From: Saccharothrix saharensis
GTDB taxonomy: Bacteria > Actinomycetota > Actinomycetes > Mycobacteriales > Pseudonocardiaceae
Assembly (NCBI RefSeq): GCF_006716745.1
Contig: NZ_VFPP01000001.1
Coordinates: 5,715,386 to 5,779,385 of the forward strand
Direction of reading: 5' to 3'
DNA: 64,000 nucleotides
In this document: positions 27,944 through 38,139 of the stretch, piece after piece
Numbering within the stretch: the stretch's first letter is position 1
Layout of the letters: every line of letters starts with the position of its first letter
The notes under the pieces: model-generated
The model's input: only the letters and a program-made list of their open reading frames with translations
What the model was told of the DNA's origin: nothing
The model's database searches: none
Program-made: the position numbers and the translations under genes

Positions 27944-28043
27944 CGGGAGCCGACGGGGTCGTCCCATCTTCACCCGGTCGTGGAGGCCGCGCACCTCGGC
28001 GGAAGGGCCCGGATCGTCGGTGGCCGCCGGCATCGTCGTGGCC

Positions 28044-28664
28044 ATGCTGATCAACCTGCTGTTCCCGCCCCGCTGTCCCGGCTGCGGCACGTGGGGCGTG
28101 CGCCTGTGCGGTCGGTGCCTGGCGCTGTTCGGGCCACCGGAGCGGGTGCCCGGCACCGGTCCGCCGGTGTTCGCGCTGGCCGCGTACGCGGGCGCGGCGC
28201 GTGAGCTGGTGCTCGCGTTCAAGGAGCGCGGGCGGCGTGAGCTGGCGGCCGTGTTCGGTGCGCTGGTCGCCGCCGCCCTGCCGCAGTTGCCCGGCGTGGG
28301 GCCCGGTCCGTGGGTGGTGCCCGCGCCGTCGCGCGCGTCGGCCGCGCGAGCCCGCGGCGGTTCCCACGTGCTGAGAATGGCACGGGCGTCCGGTTCCTCC
28401 GTCGCGCCGGCGCTCGAGTTCACGAGGGGCGTTCGCGATTCGGTCCGGCTGGACGCGGCGGCCCGCCGGGCGAACCTGGCGGGCCGCGTGCGGCTCGTGC
28501 CGCGGTGCCTGCCACCACCGGGCACATCGGTCGTCCTGCTGGATGACGTGGTGACGACGGGTTCGACGGCGAACGCCTGCGCTTCGGTGTTGAAAGCGGC
28601 CGGAATCGGGGTATCCGCTGTCCTCACGCTGACGACCGCACGCAGAACCCACCCACACGGGTGA
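28044..28664 (+). CDS. comF: ComF-family phosphoribosyltransferase-like protein
   Basis: 206 residues. It starts with a four-Cys zinc finger, LLFPPRCPGCGTWGVRLCGRC, and ends with the PRTase motif VVLLDDVVTTGSTANAC. ComF proteins take part in DNA uptake in competent bacteria. In actinobacteria they sit between lpqB and hpf with unknown role. ATG 28044 is chosen from the usual family opening; GTG 28020 would add eight residues. The middle contains VVPAPSRASAARARGGSHV, where many homologues have the PRPP-related loop. No ribosome site is strong. Confidence 0.85.
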   Translation: MLINLLFPPRCPGCGTWGVRLCGRCLALFGPPERVPGTGPPVFALAAYAGAARELVLAFKERGRRELAAVFGALVAAALPQLPGVGPGPWVVPAPSRASAARARGGSHVLRMARASGSSVAPALEFTRGVRDSVRLDAAARRANLAGRVRLVPRCLPPPGTSVVLLDDVVTTGSTANACASVLKAAGIGVSAVLTLTTARRTHPHG

Positions 28665-28672
28665 ATCCGACC

Positions 28673-28699
28673 GGGAACCTCTCGGGAGGCTCGCCCGTT
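28673..28699 (+). promoter_or_regulatory. Candidate SigR/SigH promoter upstream of hpf
   Basis: GGGAAC, exactly 18 bases, then GTT matches the thiol-stress sigma factor consensus GGGAAY-N18-GTT. The same element stands before sigR at 45154. It lies just after the comF stop and about 400 bases before hpf, the next gene on this strand. Confidence 0.6.
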
Positions 28700-29096
28700 G
28701 GCCGGATATGACGCCCGCGCAGAGGCCGTTCGACGCAACCACTCTGCCGACGGGTGCCCGTGTCCACCTCGGCCGTTCGGGTGAGCGGGCGCCGGCGTGG
28801 CGGTCGAACGCGCCCGCGTGGCGCGTCACGGATACCAGTTTTTCGTCGCTCTGCGTTACGACAAGAAAATCTTGGAGTTCCCCCGCCCCGGGGGCTGTCG
28901 CAGCGGCGAATACCGGGCTAACGTGCACCGCTATCAGCGTTCCCGGCACGCGGGGAGGAGGCGAACAGCCCATGACCCTGGCGCCGGTGGGGACCTGAGG
29001 GGCCACCCTCAGCGACAAAGTCCGCGACGGTGATCGCGGATCCGGCGCCCAAGCGATCCGAAGCCATTGCTCGCAGCAAAGCGAGGGAGGTCGTGT
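28700..29096 (+). other. Long leader region of hpf with a possible 8-codon leader peptide
   Basis: About 400 bases without a normal gene. At 28972-28998 a tiny frame (MTLAPVGT, then TGA) follows GGGGAGGAGG with an 11-base gap, so a ribosome could engage it. The hpf ribosome site GAGGGAGG is near the end. If the SigR-type promoter is used, all of this is 5' leader RNA. Confidence 0.4.
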
Positions 29097-29789
29097 ATGG
29101 ACATCGTCGTTAAGGGCCGCAACGTCGAGGTGCCCGATCACTACAGGGTGCACGTCGCCGAAAAGCTGGCCAGGCTTGAGCGTTACGACCGCAAGGTCAT
29201 CCGCTTCGACGTGGAGCTTTTCCACGAACCGAACCGCAGGCAGTCGAAGAACTGCCAGCGGGTCGAGATCACCGGCAAGGGACGCGGTCCGGTGGTTCGT
29301 TCCGAAGCATGTGCGGGCGACTTCTACGCCGCCCTGGACTCCGCGGTGAGCAAGCTCGAGAACCGGCTGCGGCGCTCGCATGACCGCAGGCGCGTGCACC
29401 ACGGGCGACGCGGCCCGACATCGGTCGCCGAGGCGACCAGCGGACTCGGGGAGTCGCTCCCCCTCCGCCCCGACAGCGACGGCGGTCAGGCGCAGGGCAT
29501 GTGGCTCGGCCACACCGCCGTGCTCGAGGCGGCCGAGCCGGAACCCGCGCACGAGGGCATGGCGGAAGTGCCCGCGCAGCGCTGGGAAGACGGCATCGAG
29601 GACAACCTGCCCGGCCAGATCGTGCGCGAGAAAGAGCACACGGCCAAGCCGATGACCGTCGACCAGGCCCTCTACGAGATGGAACTGGTCGGCCACGACT
29701 TCTACCTGTTCTCCGACGCCGACAGCGGCCGACCGAGCGTCGTGTACCGCCGGAAGGGGTTCGACTACGGCGTGATCAGGTTGGCCTGA
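29097..29789 (+). CDS. hpf: Ribosome hibernation promoting factor, long form
   Basis: This 230-residue two-domain HPF has an N-terminal S30AE domain (about 1-105), beginning MDIVVKGRNVEVPDHYRVHV with a basic face (LENRLRRSHDRRR). The acidic linker is variable, and the C-terminal dimerisation domain (about 170-230) has KEHTAKPMTVDQALYEMELV and FYLFSDADSGRPSVVYRRKG. Long HPF dimerises 70S ribosomes into inactive 100S particles in stress. ATG 29097 has GAGGGAGG upstream. Position between comF and secA equals Rv3241c. Regulation by a SigR-type promoter is suggested by sequence. Confidence 0.95.
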   Translation: MDIVVKGRNVEVPDHYRVHVAEKLARLERYDRKVIRFDVELFHEPNRRQSKNCQRVEITGKGRGPVVRSEACAGDFYAALDSAVSKLENRLRRSHDRRRVHHGRRGPTSVAEATSGLGESLPLRPDSDGGQAQGMWLGHTAVLEAAEPEPAHEGMAEVPAQRWEDGIEDNLPGQIVREKEHTAKPMTVDQALYEMELVGHDFYLFSDADSGRPSVVYRRKGFDYGVIRLA

Positions 29790-29827
29790 GCGCCACCTGA
29801 CCACTCTCCCCTCACTCGACTTCGCGC

Positions 29828-29857
29828 GGCCCCCGGCGTCCTCGCACGCCGGGGGCC
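29828..29857 (+). terminator. Terminator after hpf
   Basis: GGCCCCCGGCGT pairs perfectly with ACGCCGGGGGCC over 12 bp around a 6-base loop, 40 bases after the hpf stop. Confidence 0.85.
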
Positions 29858-30305
29858 GCACCGCCGGACCGGCAATTCGAAGATCGAACGGCGCACGCGC
29901 CGGAAAATGTGCCACTGACAATCCCCGTGACCCGGCGAACCGGCCACGTGACGGCTATTCGACGTGTGTCGAAGGCCTCCGAGGCCCGTCGACGTGGGAT
30001 TTCTCTCTCAATCCGATGAATGACTCGATCTTGGCGCGCGCGTCCCGGGCACGGCCGCCGGTGCGTCCAACCGGGTGGCGGGCCCGGCCACCGGTCACGG
30101 AACGCGATCTTGCGCGCGTTCCGGGCGGCCGGATCCGACTGGCCCGGGGGCGTCTCCCGGAGTGCTTCCTACCTGTGTCTGTGCACACACCTTCACGACT
30201 TGCCTACGATGGCGGGTGGTGAAGGCTCGCCATGGCCGTGGTGAGCCCCGGTGGAAGGCGCCCGTCCCCCGGGCGCGTCGCGATGAGGTAATGAGGTCGA
30301 CCCGG
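29858..30305 (+). other. secA upstream region
   Basis: About 450 bases without a convincing gene. The last 100 bases hold a possible -10 (TACGAT near 30204) and the ribosome sites for secA. An open frame from 30075 runs into secA but lacks a family signature, so I treat it as leader. Confidence 0.5.
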
Positions 30306-33176
<2,871 letters not shown>

Positions 33177-33205
33177 CCCGGGCCGACCGCACGACAAGCC
33201 ACACC

Positions 33206-33245
33206 CGAGAGCGGGCCGCCGACCACCGTCGGCGGCCCGCTCTCG
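33206..33245 (+). terminator. Terminator after secA
   Basis: CGAGAGCGGGCCGCCGAC pairs perfectly with its complement at 33228-33245 (18 bp, 4-base loop CACC), 29 bases after the secA stop. Confidence 0.9.
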
Positions 33246-33604
33246 CGTTCACCCCACCCCGGCAACGTCCCCACCCCGCCGGCTCCTGCCCGTCCCTTCC
33301 CTCCACTCCGCCTCCCACTCCCACCTGCTGCCTGCGCTACCCGACCGCTCCGCTGCCCGCCGGTCGGCGACTGCGGGCGGTGAGCCGCGGGAGGTGGCGG
33401 TCGGCCGACGGCGGTGGTGGCCGTGGTGGTGGGTGGCGGCGGTCTGTGGTGGGCAGTGGGTTCGGTGGTGGTTGCGGGCGGCTGTCTCGATCAACCGAGG
33501 TACGGGAACAGTGTTTCCGTACATTTTCGGGGCGATCTCACCCGATCGTGTTCGGCCGGGGCGGGGCGGGGCCGGCGGTGGTGGCGGCCCCGCCCTCGTG
33601 GCGG
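33246..33604. other. Gene-poor stretch between secA and the Rv3235-like gene
   Basis: About 360 bases of GGTGG-rich low-complexity sequence, with a relatively AT-rich pocket near 33490-33535. The pocket holds a dyad GTACGGGAAC/GTTTCCGTAC (33500-33522). An open frame at 33414-33746 is made of Gly/Val/Trp repeats and looks accidental. Confidence 0.5.
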
Positions 33605-33985
33605 TCAGGGGAGCAGGTGGAACTCGGTGCAGTGCCAACGGGAGCCCCGGCGTTCTACGCGGGCGGCGAATGCCCGGACCTTGGTCGGCATGTGGAGGGT
33701 TCCCGCCAGTTCCGCAGCATCCGGCGACACGTGGCAGAGCCGGTAGCGGCCGAGGCGGGCTCGGGTCGGGGCGGCGGCTTCGGTCACGGTGGTCAGGGCG
33801 CGGGGCGCGAACGTGGCCGACAGTTGCCGTGGTGGGCGGCGGCCGCTCAGCGCCTCCACCAGCGGGAACAGGAAGTGGCGGGCGTCCAGCGGCGCGCAGG
33901 CCGGCGGTGGGGGAGCCGACGGTGCGGTGGTGGGGCCGGCGGCCGCGGGCTTCGTGGCCGACAGGGTGCGCAGTCGAGGTGGCAT
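33605..33985 (-). CDS. Rv3235-family (DUF6459-like) protein
   Basis: 126 residues. The N-terminal 35 are Ala/Pro-rich. The conserved part runs from about 36: FLFPLVEALSGRRPPRQLSA, then RYRLCHVSP, and ends RAFAARVERRGSRWHCTEFH. This matches the pattern I recall for the Rv3235 family, which lies near secA in actinobacteria. Function is unknown. The RPPRQL motif and the C-terminal W-x-C are the most constant features. It is divergent from the HAD gene, with 57 bases shared as promoter space. No signal or membrane segment is seen. Confidence 0.75.
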   Translation of the reverse strand: MPPRLRTLSATKPAAAGPTTAPSAPPPPACAPLDARHFLFPLVEALSGRRPPRQLSATFAPRALTTVTEAAAPTRARLGRYRLCHVSPDAAELAGTLHMPTKVRAFAARVERRGSRWHCTEFHLLP

Positions 33986-34042
33986 GCTGAACCGAGGGCG
34001 GACGGCCGGGGTTTCGTACCAAGATCACCCGATGGAGGCACG

Positions 34043-34453
34043 GTGCGGGGACTCGTTCTCGACTTCGGCGGTGTCCTGACCGACCTCGGCGACGACCACA
34101 CGGCCACCGAACCGCCCCTGCTCGCCGCCACGCGCCAAGCCCGTCACCAGGGCATCCTCACCGCGATGCTGTCCAACGCCGACTTCCTGTGGCGACCGCC
34201 GGCGGGCTGGGAGGACCTGTTCGACGTCGTCATCACCTCCGGCGAGGTCGGCATGGCGAAACCCGACCGCCGCGTCTACCTGCTCGCCGCCGAACGCCTC
34301 GGCCTGCCGACGCACGAGTGCGTCTTCGTGGACGACCTCGCGGTCAACGTCCGGGGCGCGGCGGCCGCCGGAATGGTCGGCGTGCACCACCAGTCCGTGC
34401 ACGCCACGCTCGAGGAGTTGGAAACGCTGCTCCAGGTCCCCCTGCGGGGTTAA
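34043..34453 (+). CDS. Small HAD-superfamily protein
   Basis: A 136-residue HAD-like protein without a cap domain. Motif I is LVLDFGGVLTDLG, so the position of the general acid Asp (DxD) is Gly. Motif II may be MLSNAD. Motif III/IV are GMAKPDRRVYLLAAERL and CVFVDDLAVNVRGAAAAGM. The DFGG variant is common in the HAD-IA branch and may reduce or change phosphatase activity. GTG 34043 has GGAGG 5 bases upstream. The substrate is unknown. It stands alone between the Rv3235-like gene and an apparently non-coding stretch. Confidence 0.85.
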   Translation: MRGLVLDFGGVLTDLGDDHTATEPPLLAATRQARHQGILTAMLSNADFLWRPPAGWEDLFDVVITSGEVGMAKPDRRVYLLAAERLGLPTHECVFVDDLAVNVRGAAAAGMVGVHHQSVHATLEELETLLQVPLRG

Positions 34454-34494
34454 CCCGTCACGAACGGCCACGGCGAATACACCTGCGCGGTGCA

Positions 34495-34524
34495 TTGCCG
34501 GTCACTCGGCCCCGCTCGTACGTT
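34495..34524 (+). promoter_or_regulatory. Candidate promoter of a free-standing small transcript
   Basis: TTGCCG, 18 bases, TACGTT resembles a SigA promoter. It is followed within 30 bases by a 25-codon frame and then structured RNA. No larger gene follows on this strand for 840 bases. Confidence 0.4.
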
Positions 34525-34551
34525 CTGTGCGCTACCGAAGAATCCCACACG

Positions 34552-34629
34552 ATGAACGGCACGACCGCGTGCTGCTGTTCCGCGCCCGGCGCTGTACGAG
34601 GGGCCCGGGTGCGGGACGCCGAGGGCTGA
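34552..34629 (+). CDS. Possible 25-residue tri-cysteine micro-ORF
   Basis: ATG to TGA encodes 25 residues with three consecutive cysteines (NGTTACCCSAP near the start). It has only a weak GAAGAA upstream. Poly-Cys leader peptides are known as cysteine-responsive attenuators in mycobacteria; whether this is one is inference. Its stop codon lies inside the first stem of the following RNA structure. Confidence 0.3.
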   Translation: MNGTTACCCSAPGAVRGARVRDAEG

Positions 34630-34685
34630 TCGGGACGGCCCGACGGGTACCGCGTCGGGTGGCTGTGGTGAGCCACCGATCAGCC
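34624..34685 (+). ncRNA. Possible structured RNA (closed multi-stem fold)
   Basis: GGCTGATCGG pairs perfectly with CCGATCAGCC (34676-34685). Inside, CCCGACG pairs with CGTCGGG and GGTGGCT with AGCCACC. The two inner stems compete by two bases, so alternative folds are possible. This was found by eye; no energy calculation was made. Confidence 0.4.
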
Positions 34686-34692
34686 GGGTTAG

Positions 34693-34732
34693 GCAGCGCG
34701 GGTGTCCGACGGCCCTCCGGCACCCGCGCTGC
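34693..34732. terminator. Terminator between convergent units, before the TrmH stop
   Basis: GCAGCGCGGGTG pairs perfectly with CACCCGCGCTGC (12 bp, 16-base loop). It can serve the small + strand transcript and the TrmH-family gene on the - strand. Confidence 0.75.
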
Positions 34733-34760
34733 GCCAACCCGCCAACCCGGGGAGACCTCG

Positions 34761-35507
34761 TCACGACTCCCGGCGGCGCACGACCTCGAAGCACAGCACG
34801 GCCGCCGCGCTGGCCACGTTCAACGACTCCACCCCCGCCGCCATCGGGATCGACAACCACCCGGTCACGTGCGGCCGCACGTCGTCCGAGATCCCGGCCG
34901 TCTCACTGCCCAGCACGAACGCCGCCCGCGCCGGCAGGTCCGCCGAGTACACCGTCGACCGGGCCTGGGCGTCGAGCGCGAAGACCGGGTACCCCGCGCC
35001 CCGCAACGCCGCCACGGCCTCCGCCGCCGTCCCGCACCGCAGCACCGGCGCCCGGAACGCCACCCCCGCCGAAGCCTTCACCACCATGGGGTCGATCGAC
35101 GCCACACCCCGCCGCGGCACCACGATGCCGTCCATCCCCGCCGCCGTCGCCGTGCGCAGGATCATGCCGACGTTCGCCGGGGTGGTGATCCCGTCCAGCA
35201 CGAGCACGTGCCGCGGCCGGTCGCGCAGCCCCGGCTCCAGCGGCCGCATCCGGGGCGCGACCACGTCCGCCAGCACGCCCTGGTCCTGCTTGCCGTTCCC
35301 GGCCAGCACCTTGACCCGCTGCGCCGACGCCCGCTGCACCGCGACACCGCGCCGACCGGCCGCGTCCAGGATCTCCCGGGCGGCCGCACCCCGGGCGGTG
35401 TCGGCGAGCACGACCTTGTCGACCTCGAGCCGCGGGTCGTCCAACGCCTCCAGCACGGGCTTGCGGCCGTACACGGTGACGAACTTGTCCTTGGGTGACA
35501 CATCCAC
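34761..35507 (-). CDS. TrmH/SpoU-family RNA 2'-O-methyltransferase
   Basis: A 248-residue SPOUT methyltransferase. The N-terminal substrate-binding domain begins FVTVYGRKPVLEALDDPRLE. The catalytic domain has HVLVLDGITTPANVGMILRT with the conserved Asn-Arg, then FVLGSETAGISDDV and the knot motif IPMAAGVESLNVASAAAV. It methylates a ribose in rRNA or tRNA using SAM; the target is unknown. GTG 35507 is chosen, with GAGGA 10 bases upstream; a longer frame upstream has no ribosome site. It is divergent from the kinase-like gene, 63 bases apart. Confidence 0.9.
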   Translation of the reverse strand: MDVSPKDKFVTVYGRKPVLEALDDPRLEVDKVVLADTARGAAAREILDAAGRRGVAVQRASAQRVKVLAGNGKQDQGVLADVVAPRMRPLEPGLRDRPRHVLVLDGITTPANVGMILRTATAAGMDGIVVPRRGVASIDPMVVKASAGVAFRAPVLRCGTAAEAVAALRGAGYPVFALDAQARSTVYSADLPARAAFVLGSETAGISDDVRPHVTGWLSIPMAAGVESLNVASAAAVLCFEVVRRRES

Positions 35508-35570
35508 GGAGCAAGTGTCCTCTACCCGTTTGGGGCTTGTTTCTTCGCTGTCAATCATGATGATCGTCAC

Positions 35571-36239
35571 ATGACACCGCGCGACGAGGCGCATCGTCTG
35601 CTGGCCAGCGGCCGGGAGGCGGACGTCTACCTGCGTCCCGACGGCCTGCTGGTCAAGCGCAGCCGCACGGGCCGCGACCCGGGCCCCGAGGCCGAGCTGA
35701 TGCGCTACCTGCGCCGGCACGGCGTACCGGTGCCCAGGGTGGCGGACGCCTCGGGCACCGACCTGGTGATGGAGTACGTCCCGGGCCCGCGCATGTCGCA
35801 GGAGCTGGACGCCAAGCCGTGGCGGGCGGGCGCGCTGGGCCGTGAGCTGGCCGAGCTGCACCGCAAGCTGGACGCGGTGCCGGCGCCGGAGTTCCTGCAC
35901 GGCGACGGCGACCTGCTGCACCTGGACCTGCACCCCGGCAACGTGGTGATGGGGCCGGAGGGCGCGGTCGTGGTCGACTGGGGCAGCGCGCGCAAGGGCG
36001 ACCGGAAGGTCGACGTGGCGCTGAGCTGGCTGGCGATCGCGGTGGCGCCGCTGCGGCCGTTCAAGCGGCTCGCCCGGTCCCGGATGGTGCGCGGGTTCCT
36101 GTCCGGGGTCGACGGCTCGGTGCGGGCCGAGGCGCGGCGGGCGATGCCGGCCGCCGCGGCGATCAGGCTGGCCCGGCACGAGCGGGACGAAGCCGAGGTC
36201 AGCGCCGTGCACCGGTTGGTGCGCGACTGCACCGACTAG
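35571..36239 (+). CDS. APH-like small-molecule or lipid kinase
   Basis: 222 residues with the protein-kinase-like/APH fold. The ATP lysine is in LLVKRSRTG, the catalytic loop is LLHLDLHPGNVVMG (HxDxxxxN), and the metal Asp is VVVDWGSARKGDR. The short length and the HLDLHPGN loop resemble Bud32/RIO-like or lipopolysaccharide-kinase-like proteins more than antibiotic kinases. The substrate is unknown. ATG 35571 has no strong ribosome site. The WS/DGAT gene starts 10 bases later, so the two are probably co-transcribed. Confidence 0.8.
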   Translation: MTPRDEAHRLLASGREADVYLRPDGLLVKRSRTGRDPGPEAELMRYLRRHGVPVPRVADASGTDLVMEYVPGPRMSQELDAKPWRAGALGRELAELHRKLDAVPAPEFLHGDGDLLHLDLHPGNVVMGPEGAVVVDWGSARKGDRKVDVALSWLAIAVAPLRPFKRLARSRMVRGFLSGVDGSVRAEARRAMPAAAAIRLARHERDEAEVSAVHRLVRDCTD

Positions 36240-36249
36240 CCTGGACCGC

Positions 36250-37626
36250 ATGCCCGACCGCCTGTCCGCGCTGGACGCCTCGTTCCTGTACCTGGAGGAC
36301 TCCACGACGCCGATGCACGTCGGCGGGGTGGCGGTGTTCCGGCGGCCGCGCACGGGCTTCGACTACGACCGCCTGGTCGACCTGGTGGAACAGCGGCTGT
36401 CGTTGGTGCCCCGGTACCGGCAGAAGGTCGTGCACGTGCCCGGGCGGCTCGCGCGGCCGGTGTGGGTGGACGACGCGGACTTCGACGTCACCTACCACGT
36501 GCGGCGGTCGGCGTTGCCGAAGCCGGGCAGCGACCAGCAGCTGCACGACCTGGTGGCCCGGCTGATGTCGCGCCCGCTGGACCACACCCGCCCGCTGTGG
36601 GAGGTCTACCTGGTGGAGGGCCTGGCCCGGAACCGGATCGCGGTGATCACCAAGACGCACCAGGCGATGGTGGACGGCGTGGGCGCGCCGGAGATCGGGC
36701 AGGTGATGCTGGACTCGTCGGCCACGCCCCGGCCGCCGGTGGAGTCGCTGTGGATGCCGTCGCCGGCGCCGAGCGGGCTGCAACTGGTGGCCGACGCGGT
36801 CGCGGAGGCCGTGCAGCGGCCCGGTGAGGTGGTGGAGAACGCCCGCTCGGCCGCGATGGACACGGTCGCCACCGTGCGCAAGGTCGCCGGGGTGTTCGGC
36901 GGGCTGGCCTCGGCGGTGCGCACCGCCGCGACGCCCGCGCCCGGCAGCCCGTTGAACGTGCGGATCTCGCCGCAGCGGCGGTTCGCGGTGGCGCGCGCCC
37001 GGCTGGACGTGTTCCGGGCGATCCGGCGGGCGCACGGCGGCACGGTGAACGACGGGGTGCTGGCGGTGCTGTCCGGGGCGCTGCGGAACTGGCTGCTGTC
37101 GCGCGGCGAGGTCGTGTCGGCGGGCACCACGATCCGGGCGATGGCGCCGATGTCGGTGCGCGACGACGAGACGCAGGTGTCGGCGTACCTGGTGGACCTG
37201 CCGGTGGGGGAGCCGAACCCGGTCGTGCGGCTGCACCACGTGTCGCACGCGATGCGCGCGCACCAGGAGTCGGGGCAGTCGGTGGCGGCGCAGACGTTGG
37301 TGCGGTTCTCGGGCTTCGCGCCGCCGACCCTGCACGCGCTCGGCGCGCGGGCGGCGTCGTCGTTCTCGCGGCGGTTGTTCAACGTGGTCGTGACGAACGT
37401 GCCCGGTCCCCAGGTGCCGCTGTACGCGGCGGGGGCGAGGATGACCGAGATGTTCCCGGTTGTGCCCTTGGCGAAAAACCAGGCGCTGTCGATCGGCGTG
37501 ACGTCTTATGACGGTGGCGTGTACTTCGGGCTGAACGCCGACCGCGACGCGATGTCCGATGTGGACGTGCTGGCGGCGATGGTCGAGGAGTCGGTGGAGG
37601 AACTGATGGGAACGGTGTCCGCATGA
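36250..37626 (+). CDS. Wax ester synthase/diacylglycerol acyltransferase family protein
   Basis: A 458-residue WS/DGAT that would join an acyl-CoA to a fatty alcohol or diacylglycerol, making storage lipid at the membrane. The N-terminus is DRLSALDASFLYLED and the second signature is LNVVVTNVPGPQVPLY in spirit (here FNVVVTNVPGPQVPLY). The active-site motif is KTHQAMVDG near residues 135-143, with Gln where the usual HHxxxDG has its second His. That substitution may mark a subfamily or weaken activity. The stop overlaps the DUF6912 start (ATGA). Monomeric soluble or amphitropic enzymes are usual in this family. Confidence 0.88.
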   Translation: MPDRLSALDASFLYLEDSTTPMHVGGVAVFRRPRTGFDYDRLVDLVEQRLSLVPRYRQKVVHVPGRLARPVWVDDADFDVTYHVRRSALPKPGSDQQLHDLVARLMSRPLDHTRPLWEVYLVEGLARNRIAVITKTHQAMVDGVGAPEIGQVMLDSSATPRPPVESLWMPSPAPSGLQLVADAVAEAVQRPGEVVENARSAAMDTVATVRKVAGVFGGLASAVRTAATPAPGSPLNVRISPQRRFAVARARLDVFRAIRRAHGGTVNDGVLAVLSGALRNWLLSRGEVVSAGTTIRAMAPMSVRDDETQVSAYLVDLPVGEPNPVVRLHHVSHAMRAHQESGQSVAAQTLVRFSGFAPPTLHALGARAASSFSRRLFNVVVTNVPGPQVPLYAAGARMTEMFPVVPLAKNQALSIGVTSYDGGVYFGLNADRDAMSDVDVLAAMVEESVEELMGTVSA

Positions 37627-38114
37627 GGGTGTACCTCCCGGCAACCGTCGCGATGTTGCGCGACCTGGTGGAGCACGGCGAGTTCGTCGCGGTGGGCGGG
37701 ACGGCGTTCGCGCTGACGCCCGCGCTGCGCGAGTCCTACGCGACCGGTGACACGGAGGAGCTGGAGTACTCGGCCATGCTCGACGCGGCACGCGGTTCGC
37801 TGCGGTTGATCGCGGGTGACGAGAAGGCCGTGCCGCGGCGCGCGGTGGTGTCGGCGGACGTGGAGGACGTCAAGCTGCGGCCGGACCTCGACTTCTCGGT
37901 GGTGAAGCTGTCCGGGCCGGTGCCGCTGAAGGCGGTCGCGGCGATCCACCTGGACACGTCGGAGGCCGAGGACGACGTGCGGGCGGCGGCGGACGTGATC
38001 GACGCGGCGGACCTGGGTGACCCGGACGCGGAGTTCGCGCTGGGCGGTGCGGAGGACCACGAGCTGGCCTGGTACGCGCCGCAGGAGCTGCCGTTCCTGC
38101 TGGAGCTGATGTAG
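37623..38114 (+). CDS. DUF6912-like conserved protein
   Basis: 163 residues, beginning RVYLPATVAMLRDLVEHGE, which is typical of a small actinobacterial family I associate with DUF6912. The C-terminal ELAWYAPQELPFLLELM is also characteristic. It is acidic, soluble and without known motifs. Function is unknown. ATG 37623 overlaps the stop of the acyltransferase gene, which implies coupled translation and a shared operon. It is convergent with the radical SAM gene, 25 bases away. Confidence 0.7.
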   Translation: MRVYLPATVAMLRDLVEHGEFVAVGGTAFALTPALRESYATGDTEELEYSAMLDAARGSLRLIAGDEKAVPRRAVVSADVEDVKLRPDLDFSVVKLSGPVPLKAVAAIHLDTSEAEDDVRAAADVIDAADLGDPDAEFALGGAEDHELAWYAPQELPFLLELM

Positions 38115-38139
38115 TCGGGGTGGTTCGAGCCGGGGTGGT

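Noticed and set aside
28708-28998. 97-codon frame upstream of hpf
   Set aside because: Only its last nine codons (including the stop) have a ribosome site. The rest lacks any family signal.
30075-30305. N-terminal extension of SecA
   Set aside because: SecA homologues start at the equivalent of 30306. The upstream codons read as Arg/Pro-rich non-coding sequence.
33414-33746. Gly/Val/Trp-rich + strand frame after secA
   Set aside because: Made of GGTGG repeats and overlaps the better supported Rv3235-like gene on the other strand.
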